Assembly: GCA_963796675.1 (NCBI GenBank)
Contig: CAWCMS010000002.1
Span: 124,001 to 188,000, forward strand
DNA: 64,000 nucleotides
Reading direction: 5' to 3'
Source: CAWCDJ01 sp963796675
GTDB lineage: Bacteria; Acidobacteriota; Terriglobia; Bryobacterales; Bryobacteraceae
Shown one piece after another: positions 27,401 to 35,290 of the stretch. Position 1 is the first letter of the stretch, and every line of letters begins with the position of its first letter. The position numbers and the translations under genes were made by a program. The notes under the pieces are model-generated. The model ran no database searches, was not told the DNA's origin, and saw only the letters and a program-made list of their open reading frames with translations.

Positions 27401-28375
27401 GTCATGACGTTGTACCAGCCAGTGCCGGTCATGTTCGTGCCCGACACACCTACTGGGATCTCCACGTCGCTCACCAGCACCTTGAGAACGCCCTGCATTT
27501 CTCCGATGCCGAGCAGAACCTCCATCCGGGTCAGGTTTCCGTCGTTCCGCGCGAACACCACCGGCGGAGTGTACCAGCCCGTGCCATAGATGAGCGGTAC
27601 AAAATCGTTGTATCTCGCCTCATTCACGGCCAGCGCCGAAGTATGTGATGACTTATCTCCGTAAGTCCGTACCGAAATCGTCGGCGGTACAAATTCGATG
27701 CCGCCGAAATTCAGGAACATACCGCGCTGCTCACAGTCGGTCCTTGTATATCCGCACGTCGTGAACGGTGCGCCGCCGGACAGGCTTCCTGCGCCCTCCG
27801 TCTGGCCCGCCGAATAACCGCACCGGTAATACCGCGAATATTTCCCGTTCGCCCCGCCGTCAATCGCCTCGATGCGCTGCGCCTCGTTGGCGGGAAACTC
27901 CCACGGGACATCTCCGCTGGATCCGCACTTGCGGCAGCAGGAGTCTCTGGAGATTCATCCGATTACTGGCGGTGACCCGGAACGTGCCCTCTCGAATCTC
28001 ATCCGGTGGGTTGCACAGTCCTTGAAAGATGACCGAGCAGCCGGTCGCCGGCTGATTCTGTCGCAGATCGTAAAACAGGAAGCCGACGCTCAACCGGGCG
28101 CCTTTCCACCCGGTCGACCGTTCGAGCTCGGAACAATGTCCGTCCGCGTTTGCCAGTACGATCGAAATGCGCGGAATGCCGTCCACGCCCTGGTCGGACG
28201 CTGTCTGCATCTCGAAAATGTTGTGCTGAAGCACTCTGGCCGCGTATAGATTGCGGTTCACGGTAACCTGGTGAGTGCTCCACCGCTCGACCTGCCCGTC
28301 CGCCAGCGTGCAGTCGAACACCAGCAGTGGCGTGTCGGTGACTGCCTGTTCCTTCAGCTCATAGATGGTTTGCAT
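24488..28375 (-). CDS. Tail hub protein: L-like Fe-S module fused to J-like central fibre (several frameshifts)
   Basis: The joined protein is about 1,290 residues. Residues 1-150 resemble DUF2163/phage minor tail protein L. Cysteines 156, 185, 207 and 214 (RRCPWEFP, YYRCGYSAG, TTCGYTRTDC) match the four-cysteine pattern of lambda gpL, which holds a 4Fe-4S cluster. The frame then runs on without a stop into a J-like hub (NPAWILLDVLRRTGW, GDLITVTYLKEGFNRQ). Frame breaks occur near 27902, 26158, 25830, 25380 and 25130, mostly one extra base in or beside a short G or C run. Coding sense is kept on both sides of each. The start overlaps the distal tail gene by 17 bases. Confidence 0.75.
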
Positions 28376-29493
28376 GGATGATATTCACTGTGCAGGAGTG
28401 ACGGTTATACCCGGTGGCCGTAATCTTCAAGGTGTCGTCTTTGAGCCGCGCGTTCTCATACACCCCGCTGACCGTCGTGGACTGATATGCGGATGGCGAT
28501 GGCTGCGGTTCTACCTGCATCCCGTAGACCATTACGCTCGCGCCGGCTGGAATCTCGATGCCGAAGCGCGGCGCATCCGGAGTGGTTGTGAACGCGATCC
28601 GGCTCCATTGCGCGGTGACGGCCCGGTCCGCGGACTGGCTTCCGGCGATGAGCGTCACGGTGATCCTTTGGGGCGCCATCACGTAAGCGCTCAGGCAGTA
28701 GAGATACCCATCGGGCGCCGCCAATGTTTGGGCTAAGCGTCTGCGATCCTGCCCCCGAATTCTGTAGTTGCCAGGCGAGCTTTCCGCCACGCGGGTCATC
28801 GAAGCCGTCCGTGGGCGCCAGCAGTGGATCCTTCTCCCAAACGGCCACGTCGAGTTGATCGCTCGAGGCGAAGAGGTTCCCCGCTGGGTCCAGAAAGGTA
28901 AATCCGTTCAGGCTCCCTTCGGCGCTGACGAAGAACTGTTCCAGCGTTCCGGCCTCTGCGTCGCTGAGATCGGAGTAATTGAGCGCCCATTCGGTCATGG
29001 CCGCCGCTGGGTCCGCCGCCCGGATCGCACTGCTGTCCGAGGCCAGGTTGATAATCGTTCGCAGCGTAACGCGCTTCTGCACCGGGAACTGGCTGATGGC
29101 GCCGCTTGCGAGTTGAGGATAGACCAGCATCGTTATCTCCGGTTCTCCACGATCACGATCGACGTCGTTCCCCATGCTTCGAGCTTTGCCGTAACTGTCC
29201 AAGGCGTCAGACTCCAGGCTGCAATTGGAATAAACCGTCGAGTCCCAGGGGTCGGTAAACGAAAATTCCTCGTAGGCCCCCTGCGCCGCGAGGAAGAACT
29301 CCATCACGGCGGCAACTTCCCCCTCATCCAATCGATCCAGGGAGATCTCCCAGCGATGCAGCGGCCCCGCGGAGTCGCGATACCTCTGCTCCATCCCGTC
29401 AACGAATCGCAGCGCGTCGTTCTGAAAGACCAGCGACCGCTTCGCCGGATACTGCGCCACCGCGCCCGTCTTGAGATTCGGAAAGCTCGCCAT
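28359..29493 (-). CDS. Distal tail protein with duplicated DUF2460-like domain, frameshifted
   Basis: The joined protein is about 378 residues. Two repeats are visible: FPNLKTGAVAQYP with EFSFTDPWDSTVYSN (residues 4-105), and YPQLASGAISQFP with GFTFLDPAGNLFASS (about 125-235). A third, carbohydrate-binding-like beta module follows (APDGYLYCLSAYV, FGIEIPAGASVMVYG). DUF2460 is the distal tail fold of RcGTA and siphoviruses, which caps the tube and joins the hub. The frame breaks near 28725 at GGCGGCGCCC. Position right after the tape measure fits this role. Confidence 0.75.
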
Positions 29494-29495
29494 GG

Positions 29496-30032
29496 CTAGA
29501 GGTCGTTCACCACGTCATTGATCGAATTCAGGTTCAGCATCGCCTGCCGCACCGCCGCCGCTATGTCGCTGCTCCTGTCCAGGAATGATTGCGAGTCCAT
29601 TGCCTGCACGTTCACCGTGATCTGTGCTCCCTGCGTCGTCGTACTCGGCGCAGCCTGGCCGCTGCCCGTTGTCTGCGTGCTCGGCAGCACCGCGCGGGGC
29701 GCACCAGATTGGTCGTAATCCCCCATCGCCAGACCGGTTGAAGTCGATGCAGCCTGAAACGCGATCGAATCCGGCATCTGGTATTTCTCGAAAGTCGGCT
29801 GCGACGACGAATCGCTGCCGCCGAATAGCCCCAATAGCCCGCCGATCAGCGGCACCACGCCGAGTGCGCTCTCGAGGATCGTCGATGCGATCGACCCGAT
29901 TCCTCCGCTTGAATCCGAAGACGACGACGTAGTGCCCGTCAGCGTCTGGGCCACGCTTCCCAGGTTCAGGCCCTGCCCGCTGAAGATGCTCGAAAATAGG
30001 TTAAAGAGTGTGTCTTGAGAGTTGCTCGCCAT
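29496..30032 (-). CDS. Short tape measure protein
   Basis: This 178-residue protein lies directly after the G/GT pair and before the distal tail gene, the fixed position of the tape measure gene. It has a Ser/Gly-rich stretch (residues 34-50), a hydrophobic segment, ALGVVPLIGGLLGLFGG, and a C-terminal MDSQSFLDRSSDIAAAVRQA with NSINDVVNDL, typical of tape measure tails. The usual length is several hundred to over a thousand residues. At about 0.15 nm per residue the tail would be near 27 nm. It overlaps GT by 32 bases. Internal loss of a longer ancestor is likely. Confidence 0.7.
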   Translation of the reverse strand: MASNSQDTLFNLFSSIFSGQGLNLGSVAQTLTGTTSSSSDSSGGIGSIASTILESALGVVPLIGGLLGLFGGSDSSSQPTFEKYQMPDSIAFQAASTSTGLAMGDYDQSGAPRAVLPSTQTTGSGQAAPSTTTQGAQITVNVQAMDSQSFLDRSSDIAAAVRQAMLNLNSINDVVNDL

Positions 30033-30713
30033 CTTTGATCTCCATAGCCAGTTCCTGTTCCAGAAGGAAGAACGCCTCCGCCTCGCGCGCCGTCAATTGG
30101 TCCGCCCGGAACCCTCCGAGCCGGCGCCGCAGCCAGAACTCTTCTACCAGCGTCTTGCTTTCCGCCGTCACATACGAGGTCGGGCAGGAGTCGATCGCCA
30201 CTCGCTTCCTCGCCCACAAGGGAGCGCGCGGCCGTTCGTTCGCCGTCGGCAGAAAGCCGCAGCGGCGCTTCTGTTCCAGGCCGGATCGCCTGCAGTCGTC
30301 GCACTTCCAGCCGGCCTGGTTGGCAAGTTGAAAATGGAAGGCGACAATTAGTTTTTTCGTTCCGCCTCGGTGAGCCCCGTCTCCGCCCGTACTGCGTCCA
30401 GAGCTTCCCGAAACAGTTCCTCCGGGCCGCGTTCCATCAGCGAAGCCGGGGTCGTCTCCGCGCCGTCCACCTCGAGGCCCGAGATCGACCGCAGCCCCCA
30501 CTCCAGGTACAGCCCGTCGATCTCCGCTCGCAGCAGGCCGGCGTCCATCTTCTCGCCCGTACCCTCGCCCGCTTCGAGGAACTCCACGCGGCGCGCCAGT
30601 TCCCGTACCCGCCGCATTAACTCCATCCGCCGCCCGAATGACATCCGCGCTACCGTGTACGTCACCCCGGACGCCTTCTGGGACTCCACCACTTTTAGGC
30701 TTTCATACTTCAT
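30001..30713 (-). CDS. Tail assembly chaperone GT, made by programmed -1 frameshift
   Basis: Ribosomes that slip back one base at 30351-30357 read past the G stop into a 117-codon extension, giving about 237 residues. The extension begins LIVAFHFQLANQAGWKC and has a Cys-rich ribbon (CDDCRRSGLEQKRRC) and a helical tail (LTAREAEAFFLLEQELAMEI). No start codon with a ribosome site opens this frame, which supports frameshifting. In lambda and relatives GT links the chaperone G to the tail tube protein and coats the tape measure. It ends 32 bases inside the tape measure gene. Confidence 0.75.
30348..30713 (-). CDS. Tail assembly chaperone G (short form)
   Basis: This 121-residue helical, charged protein starts at ATG 30713, overlapping the tube gene stop (ATGA). 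The helical segments (ARRVEFLEAGEGTGEKMDA, EELFREALDAVRAETGL) and position between tail tube and tape measure mark the G chaperone. The sequence ends ERKN at a TAA directly after AAAAAAC, the slip site. G is usually made in large excess over GT. Confidence 0.8.
   Translation of the reverse strand: MKYESLKVVESQKASGVTYTVARMSFGRRMELMRRVRELARRVEFLEAGEGTGEKMDAGLLRAEIDGLYLEWGLRSISGLEVDGAETTPASLMERGPEELFREALDAVRAETGLTEAERKN
30351..30357 (-). promoter_or_regulatory. Slippery heptamer A AAA AAC for -1 ribosomal frameshifting
   Basis: On the minus strand the G gene ends CGA AAA AAC TAA. A AAA AAC is the standard X XXY YYZ slippery form. It lies in the zero frame, immediately before the stop, and a shift of -1 enters the open frame that continues to 30001. 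Location between tail tube and tape measure is the conserved place for such a signal in tailed phages. Confidence 0.8.
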
Positions 30714-31882
30714 GCGAACGCCACCGTGATTTCGTCGTCCGTCGTACCTTGCGCCCGCGACGCCCGGAATTTCCACTGCAGCCGGTTGGTTCCGTCGTCA
30801 TACTCCGGAACCTCCGGTATGACGCTCTTCAGATACACGCCCATCACTTGGCCGGCAGTCTCGCCTAACTGGAACATCACGCTGATCGGCGATTGCTGGC
30901 GCGCCGCCTGGTACAGTCCCTTCGTGGCGTCGTCGTCCATCGCGAATAGGTCGAAGGCTGCCGTCACCGTCCTCTGTCCGGGCGCGATCGCCCGCGGCAG
31001 GCTCGATCCGAACTCTTTCGATCGCGTGTCCAGGTTGTTCTTAAGCACTAGGGAAGCCGTCGTGATTGTGAAGAACTGCGAGGCCGCCGTGCCAAGCCAT
31101 GCCTGCCCCAGATTCCCGGGGACGATCGAGTAATCGAATGCATCGAGCGCGGGCTCATCGGGAAATGCCGTCAGCAGATCCAGCCCGTCGAGGCTCCCCG
31201 AGTTGTCCACGAGGTCCCTCGCCACTCCGCTGAACCAGATCTCGTGGTAATCGCCGTTCACTTGTACCTGCATCTGGTCGACTGCCGCGCCGCTGAGCAG
31301 CCGCTGTACCGCGCTTGAAGGGCTCCAGTAGTCGAACACCGTCACGCTCGGTAGTTCCATCGCCGGTCCGTAAGTGACCGTCGTCCCCAGCGTCGCCCCC
31401 GCGGCCGGCGTCGTGAGGAAAGGCGCGTTCAGCTGTACAGTCACGTTATCGACCACCGTGGCCACGAACCGGATCTCGCCGCTTGAGGTCACCGCCTGGC
31501 CGGGCGTCAGCAGGTGAGCGCCCGTGAACGCGAGTCTCCCCGCTGTCGTGTAGGACGCCACCACCCCGCCGCCGAATGCCATCGGCGTTCCGCCCAGAGC
31601 TGCCTGAAACAGCGGACCGTAGCTCGGGTTCCCGGCGGTCTGGTTCCAGCTCGTCAGATAAGTCCGCACCTCGAATGTTGTCTTCCGTCGACCGCCGATC
31701 GGAGTGCCCGGATACGTCCGGCTGCCGGTCTTGTCTTTGCGGGTTCCGGAATCCGATTGTTGCTGGGCCGTGAGCTTGAGCGCCGGAATCCGGTTTGTGG
31801 CTGTAATCGTGCCCACCTGTCCGTACGCGCTCTCCAGGGCCGTGTAGAACCGGTTGGCGTTTGATGAAATGTAGGATGACAT
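30710..31882 (-). CDS. Major tail tube protein
   Basis: This 390-residue beta-rich protein starts MSSYISSNANRFYTALESAYG. The first 100 residues resemble tail tube folds (TFEVRTYLTSWNQTAG). An inserted segment lies around 100-160 (GQAVTSSGEIRFVATVVDN, Ig-like). The C-terminal half has DEPALDAFDYSIVPG and FQLGETAGQVMGVYLKSVIPEVPEYDDGTNRLQ split over two strands. It sits two bases downstream of the terminator-type gene and overlaps the G start. It would stack as rings to form a non-contractile tube. Confidence 0.75.
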   Translation of the reverse strand: MSSYISSNANRFYTALESAYGQVGTITATNRIPALKLTAQQQSDSGTRKDKTGSRTYPGTPIGGRRKTTFEVRTYLTSWNQTAGNPSYGPLFQAALGGTPMAFGGGVVASYTTAGRLAFTGAHLLTPGQAVTSSGEIRFVATVVDNVTVQLNAPFLTTPAAGATLGTTVTYGPAMELPSVTVFDYWSPSSAVQRLLSGAAVDQMQVQVNGDYHEIWFSGVARDLVDNSGSLDGLDLLTAFPDEPALDAFDYSIVPGNLGQAWLGTAASQFFTITTASLVLKNNLDTRSKEFGSSLPRAIAPGQRTVTAAFDLFAMDDDATKGLYQAARQQSPISVMFQLGETAGQVMGVYLKSVIPEVPEYDDGTNRLQWKFRASRAQGTTDDEITVAFA

Positions 31883-31883
31883 C

Positions 31884-32375
31884 TCAGTTCCTGCTTACTC
31901 CGATCTCGAAGGTGACTTTCGCCACCTGGATGAAATTTCTGCCGCCCTGCTTGACGGGGCCGAAGGTGACCTGGTAGCCGCCCGTGTAGTACATGCCGTC
32001 TCCCCAGTCCCCACGGTTCGCCGTCAGAACCTGTGTCGCGCCATCTGCGTAGAGTTCCAGGGTGTCCTGCAATCCATCGATCCGGTCCTGCGAATGCCGC
32101 AGCTCGATCGCCATCTGCACCCGCCCGGAAAAGCTCCGGAATTTTTCGGTCAGATCGTTGGTGATCTTCTCGCAGTACACCTGCATCGCCGGATACGTGG
32201 CGCCGGTGGTCCGCTCCGCCAGATCTGCCGCGATGTTCTGTGTCTTGATCAGCGGCAATGTCATGCCGCCCGACGATCCAGCTGTGAGCGCTCCCAGTTC
32301 CGCGCCCAGGCCGCTCGTCGCGCTGAAGCGCGTCACCACCTTGTTGGTTGCTGCGTTGCCCAGTGTCGATGCCAT
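31884..32375 (-). CDS. Tail terminator/completion-type protein
   Basis: This 163-residue protein starts at ATG 32375, sharing one base with the previous stop (TGATG). It carries AERTTGATYPAMQVYCEKITNDL, then KFRSFSGRVQMAIELRHSQDR and ends TFGPVKQGGRNFIQVAKVTF. The position just before the tube gene is that of the tail terminator, which caps the tube below the connector. Assignment rests on position and length; no catalytic role is expected. Confidence 0.6.
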   Translation of the reverse strand: MASTLGNAATNKVVTRFSATSGLGAELGALTAGSSGGMTLPLIKTQNIAADLAERTTGATYPAMQVYCEKITNDLTEKFRSFSGRVQMAIELRHSQDRIDGLQDTLELYADGATQVLTANRGDWGDGMYYTGGYQVTFGPVKQGGRNFIQVAKVTFEIGVSRN

Positions 32376-33140
32376 CAGCCCCTCTGCATCAGTCGTGGGA
32401 CCGGATAAAAGTACGACGGCTTCTGTCCGTCGCCCGGCCCTTTGGTCGATGTCGCCAGCACTCCCGGCTGTAGCCATGCGCTGCCGCCGGCGACCGGCGC
32501 CCCGTTCTGCTTCGTCAGTTGATCCGGCGCGGTCCCCACGTAGACGTCCCAGCCGGTCGCGTTCGGCGGCGCCGTTCCGGCCTGTACCAGCAGCGTCTGG
32601 TTGGTGACCGTAAACGATGCCGGTATCGACGGTGCGCTCTCTTCTCCCGCCGCGTTCACCCAACAGGTACTCACGTAGTAGGTGCCCGAAACGAGCGCCC
32701 CGGTCGCGCCCGTCACCGTTGGCGTGGCTGCTTGCGGCAGCGGGCTGCGCGACCATACCGAGCCCGGCCGCGAGTACCTTTTCATACGCCCACTTCGCCT
32801 TTTGCTCGAAGTCGTCGCGCTTGCGCGCGTAGCGGTCGTTAAGCTGGTTGTAGTAGGCGTCCCCGTAGACCAGCGTCAGCGCCATATACGTGTGCCACAA
32901 TTGCAGCGGCTTGGTCACCACTACACTTTCGAACTTGGGTCCGGGCTCGATTCCGGTCCGGTAGCCTGCCGGGACCATCCGCCGCAGCAGTGCTTCTACT
33001 TCGATGCCCACCTGTTCGTGCGCCAGCATCAGCTTCTGCGTAACATCGATCTGTTCCGTGCTCGCCACACTGAGCAGTTGGGAGTCCTGCGCCGAAAGAT
33101 CGTCGATACTCGAGGGCGGACCGTCCGTGTACAGTGCCAT
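32375..33140 (-). CDS. Head-tail connector-like protein with C-terminal Ig/FN3-like domain, frameshifted
   Basis: The joined protein is about 254 residues. The helical N-terminal part (SVASTEQIDVTQKLMLAHEQVG, DAYYNQLNDRYARKRDDFEQKA) is adaptor-like. The C-terminal 125 residues form a beta domain (LVSGTYYVSTCWVNAAGEES, LLVQAGTAPPNATGWDVYVG) resembling fibronectin/Ig modules. The frame breaks near 32745, where AQP should continue LPQAATPTV. Ig-like modules on virion proteins often decorate the particle surface. Confidence 0.65.
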
Positions 33141-33153
33141 GTTCGTGCGTCCG

Positions 33154-33474
33154 CTACTTCGAGCTCACTGCGTTCTTTAGCCGCTCCAGCTCGCTGCTCG
33201 CCAGCACGGTCACCTGCACTCTCGACGCCGCTGCCAATGCCTCGGCCGCTCTGTGCGCCGCGGCCTGTGCCGCCTTGAAAGCCGTCGTCTCTTCGGCATT
33301 CGCCAGCCGGGCGAGGCCGTCCACGATCAGCTTGGCAGCCAGCCGCTTGGACACTTCCGTCAGCGTTCCGTCCTTGCCGCCGTCCGACGTCTCCTTGCTG
33401 ACCACAATCGGAAACTCTTCCAGCAGCTTGCTTTCGATGTCGCGAATCTTCTGGTAGTACTGTTTCAGATCCAT
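33154..33474 (-). CDS. Small helical virion operon protein
   Basis: This 106-residue, strongly helical protein (MDLKQYYQKIRDIESKLLEE, AAHRAAEALAAASRVQV) lies between the capsid and connector genes. AGAGGAGA lies seven bases upstream of its ATG and follows directly on the hairpin at 33489-33513. It may be a connector or minor head protein, but no family was recognised. Confidence 0.6.
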   Translation of the reverse strand: MDLKQYYQKIRDIESKLLEEFPIVVSKETSDGGKDGTLTEVSKRLAAKLIVDGLARLANAEETTAFKAAQAAAHRAAEALAAASRVQVTVLASSELERLKNAVSSK

Positions 33475-33488
33475 GTCGTATCTCCTCT

Positions 33489-33513
33489 GGGGCAGGCCGT
33501 ACCGGCCTGCCCC
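33489..33513 (-). other. Perfect 11-bp intercistronic hairpin after the capsid gene
   Basis: GGGGCAGGCCG and its exact complement CGGCCTGCCCC flank a three-base loop (33500-33502). It lies 110 bases past the capsid stop and just ahead of the ribosome site of the next gene. There is no T-run, so it is not a clear terminator. It could stabilise the capsid mRNA or partly block read-through, giving capsid excess. Confidence 0.6.
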
Positions 33514-33622
33514 TGCTTACTCGCTTCGAGCCGCCTCCAGCATCCAATCTCGTCGCCCTGGATCACAGAGCTGCGATCGTCAGGGAGCGGGGTGAATGGA
33601 GGCGAATCTCGCGTTCAAAGAA

Positions 33623-34534
33623 CTAGGTGTTGACCTGGACGCCCGCTTCGTTCCGCAGAACGCCGCAGCCGTAGAGCACGTCCACCGTGAATTGCTGCGC
33701 CAGCGTGTCCGGCTGGTAGCTCATCACCACCCTCATCCCGAAGTTGCCAAGTTCGGCATACTCCGCGATCGCGCCGGTCCCCGGCAAAGGCTGCGGCAGG
33801 CGGCGGATCACCAGCCCGAGTGCACTCTTCGTGAAGGCCAGGTTGTGCGTGGTCACCGGGCTGACCCCGGTCTTTGGCACGAACTGCGAGCGGAAGACGA
33901 AGAAGTCCTTCACCTTGCCGACTGTGCCGTCCACAATGGCCCGCAAACCCGCATCGCCGGCCGCCTGGAACTCGCTGAACCGCGGAATTTGGCGCCAGGC
34001 CGAATAAGTGGCCGCGTCCACCACCATGAACTTCTGCTCGCTCGGCGGCACCTTCGCCAGGAACAGAGCCGTTTCCGCCGAGTCGATCGTGGCTTCCGTG
34101 ATCGGCGTGCCCGCCGTGCCGACCGGGCTGTTCGCCGTGAAGCTCGCATACAGGCCCAGCAGGTCGCTTTCGATCTTCTGCGCGATCGCCGCCACCGCCG
34201 GCTGCATGTAGATCTTCAGCAGGTCCGGAACCGCCAGCACTTTGGTCACGTCCGGAATCTGAAATGTCGCTTCGGCGTGCGTGTTCAGCACGATTTGGGC
34301 GTTCCCCAGACTCGGATTTTGCGTCTGCACCGTCCCGCCCTCGGCGATGTTGTTGGCCACCATCGTGGGCGGAATCGGCACGTTCACGGTGTCTCCGGCC
34401 TGAGCCAGCACCGGTTCGTAATCGCGATTCACCAGGTTCCCCATCACCAGGTTCCCGACCAGTACCGGCAATGCGTCCGCCGCCACCAGCTTTACAATCG
34501 CGTTAGCGACGTTACTCGAAGTAATTGCTGCCAT
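33623..34534 (-). CDS. Major capsid protein (HK97-fold/P22-coat-like)
   Basis: This 303-residue protein starts MAAITSSNVANAIVKLVAADALPVL behind an AAGGAGAAAG ribosome site. Family-type segments are GDTVNVPIPPTMVANNIAEGG, FMVVDAATYSAWRQIP, LRAIVDGTVGKVKDFFVFRS and a C-terminal VDVLYGCGVLRNEAG. The length and pattern fit coat proteins that need a separate scaffold and have no maturation protease, and a scaffold gene precedes it. The gene is bracketed by hairpins on both sides, consistent with its high dosage need. Confidence 0.85.
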   Translation of the reverse strand: MAAITSSNVANAIVKLVAADALPVLVGNLVMGNLVNRDYEPVLAQAGDTVNVPIPPTMVANNIAEGGTVQTQNPSLGNAQIVLNTHAEATFQIPDVTKVLAVPDLLKIYMQPAVAAIAQKIESDLLGLYASFTANSPVGTAGTPITEATIDSAETALFLAKVPPSEQKFMVVDAATYSAWRQIPRFSEFQAAGDAGLRAIVDGTVGKVKDFFVFRSQFVPKTGVSPVTTHNLAFTKSALGLVIRRLPQPLPGTGAIAEYAELGNFGMRVVMSYQPDTLAQQFTVDVLYGCGVLRNEAGVQVNT

Positions 34535-34676
34535 TCTTTCTCCTTGCTAGTTTGTGATTGCCGGCCGGAATGGCCGGATCTTGCTGAGCCTCTCGTGTGA
34601 TCAACCGTGGGCCGGTTCTTAGCCGGCGGCAGGCTTCAGCCCGCCGATACTCAAAAGCCGTTCCCAAGACTTGAAA
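34535..34676 (-). other. Intergenic leader of the capsid gene with two hairpins
   Basis: This 142-base spacer is the largest inside the virion operon before the capsid gene. It holds an inverted repeat CCGGCC-attcc-GGCCGG about 30 bases before the capsid start, and an imperfect GC stem near 34625-34645. No clear sigma-70 promoter is visible. It could be an RNA-processing or translation-control region for capsid expression (inference). Confidence 0.4.
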
Positions 34677-35228
34677 CTAGAAGCCCTTCAACGTCTGTGA
34701 CGCCACCCGTACGATCTCCTCACGTACGCGCTGCATCTCGTCCGCACTCATGCCGGGGCGGATTCGGCCCAGGTCGATCGTTTCCTTCCCGGACGTCGGG
34801 GCTTTCAGGGTCGCCGTCATTCCGCTGCCGCCTGCGATGCGCGCCGGCAGGAATTCCGGGTTCTCCGTGACAAACGCCGTCAGATAATCTCGCAGCGTAA
34901 TGTCCCCCGTCTCTTCACGCGCCACAAAACGGCCATCCCCGGATCTGACGATTCCGTCCTGCACCGCCTTGTACGCCAAATCAACCTTTGACACGCCCAG
35001 CCTCTGCAGCTCTCCGCGGATTACCGAGTTGCGCTCCGCTTCCTCTGCTACCTGCCGGCTGCGCTTGTTCTCCTCCACTAGCTCGTTGACTCTCCGTTCG
35101 AGCTGTTCCCGCCGACGGCGCTCTTCCAGTAGCTCGGCCTGGTGGGCCGGCTCGGTTTTCGACTGCTCTGCGCTCTGGTACTCCTGAATCGCCTGGCGGA
35201 CGATCCCCTGTACGTCGATGCCTTCCAT
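34677..35228 (-). CDS. Capsid scaffolding protein
   Basis: This 183-residue, highly charged protein has a long coiled-coil segment (HQAELLEERRRREQLERRVNELVEENKRS split over residues 28-60) and a C-terminal helical end with RPGMSADEMQRVREEIVRVA. The position between portal and capsid fits a scaffold that fills the procapsid and is removed before packaging. There is no protease domain, matching the absence of a protease gene. Confidence 0.8.
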   Translation of the reverse strand: MEGIDVQGIVRQAIQEYQSAEQSKTEPAHQAELLEERRRREQLERRVNELVEENKRSRQVAEEAERNSVIRGELQRLGVSKVDLAYKAVQDGIVRSGDGRFVAREETGDITLRDYLTAFVTENPEFLPARIAGGSGMTATLKAPTSGKETIDLGRIRPGMSADEMQRVREEIVRVASQTLKGF

Positions 35229-35290
35229 AAACCTCCTGGTGTGTTTTGCTTTCTCCTCCGGCCCTCACCGGTGCGCCGCCATGGCGCCCC

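Noticed and set aside
26047..27720. Independent gene starting MFLNFGG as the J-like tail protein
   Set aside because: The frame is open upstream through the four-cysteine module and no ribosome site precedes this ATG; it reads best as part of the joined hub.
25096..28400. Programmed frameshifts inside the tail hub
   Set aside because: Five breaks in one gene without slippery heptamers, mostly one extra base beside short G/C runs, are better explained by sequence indels.
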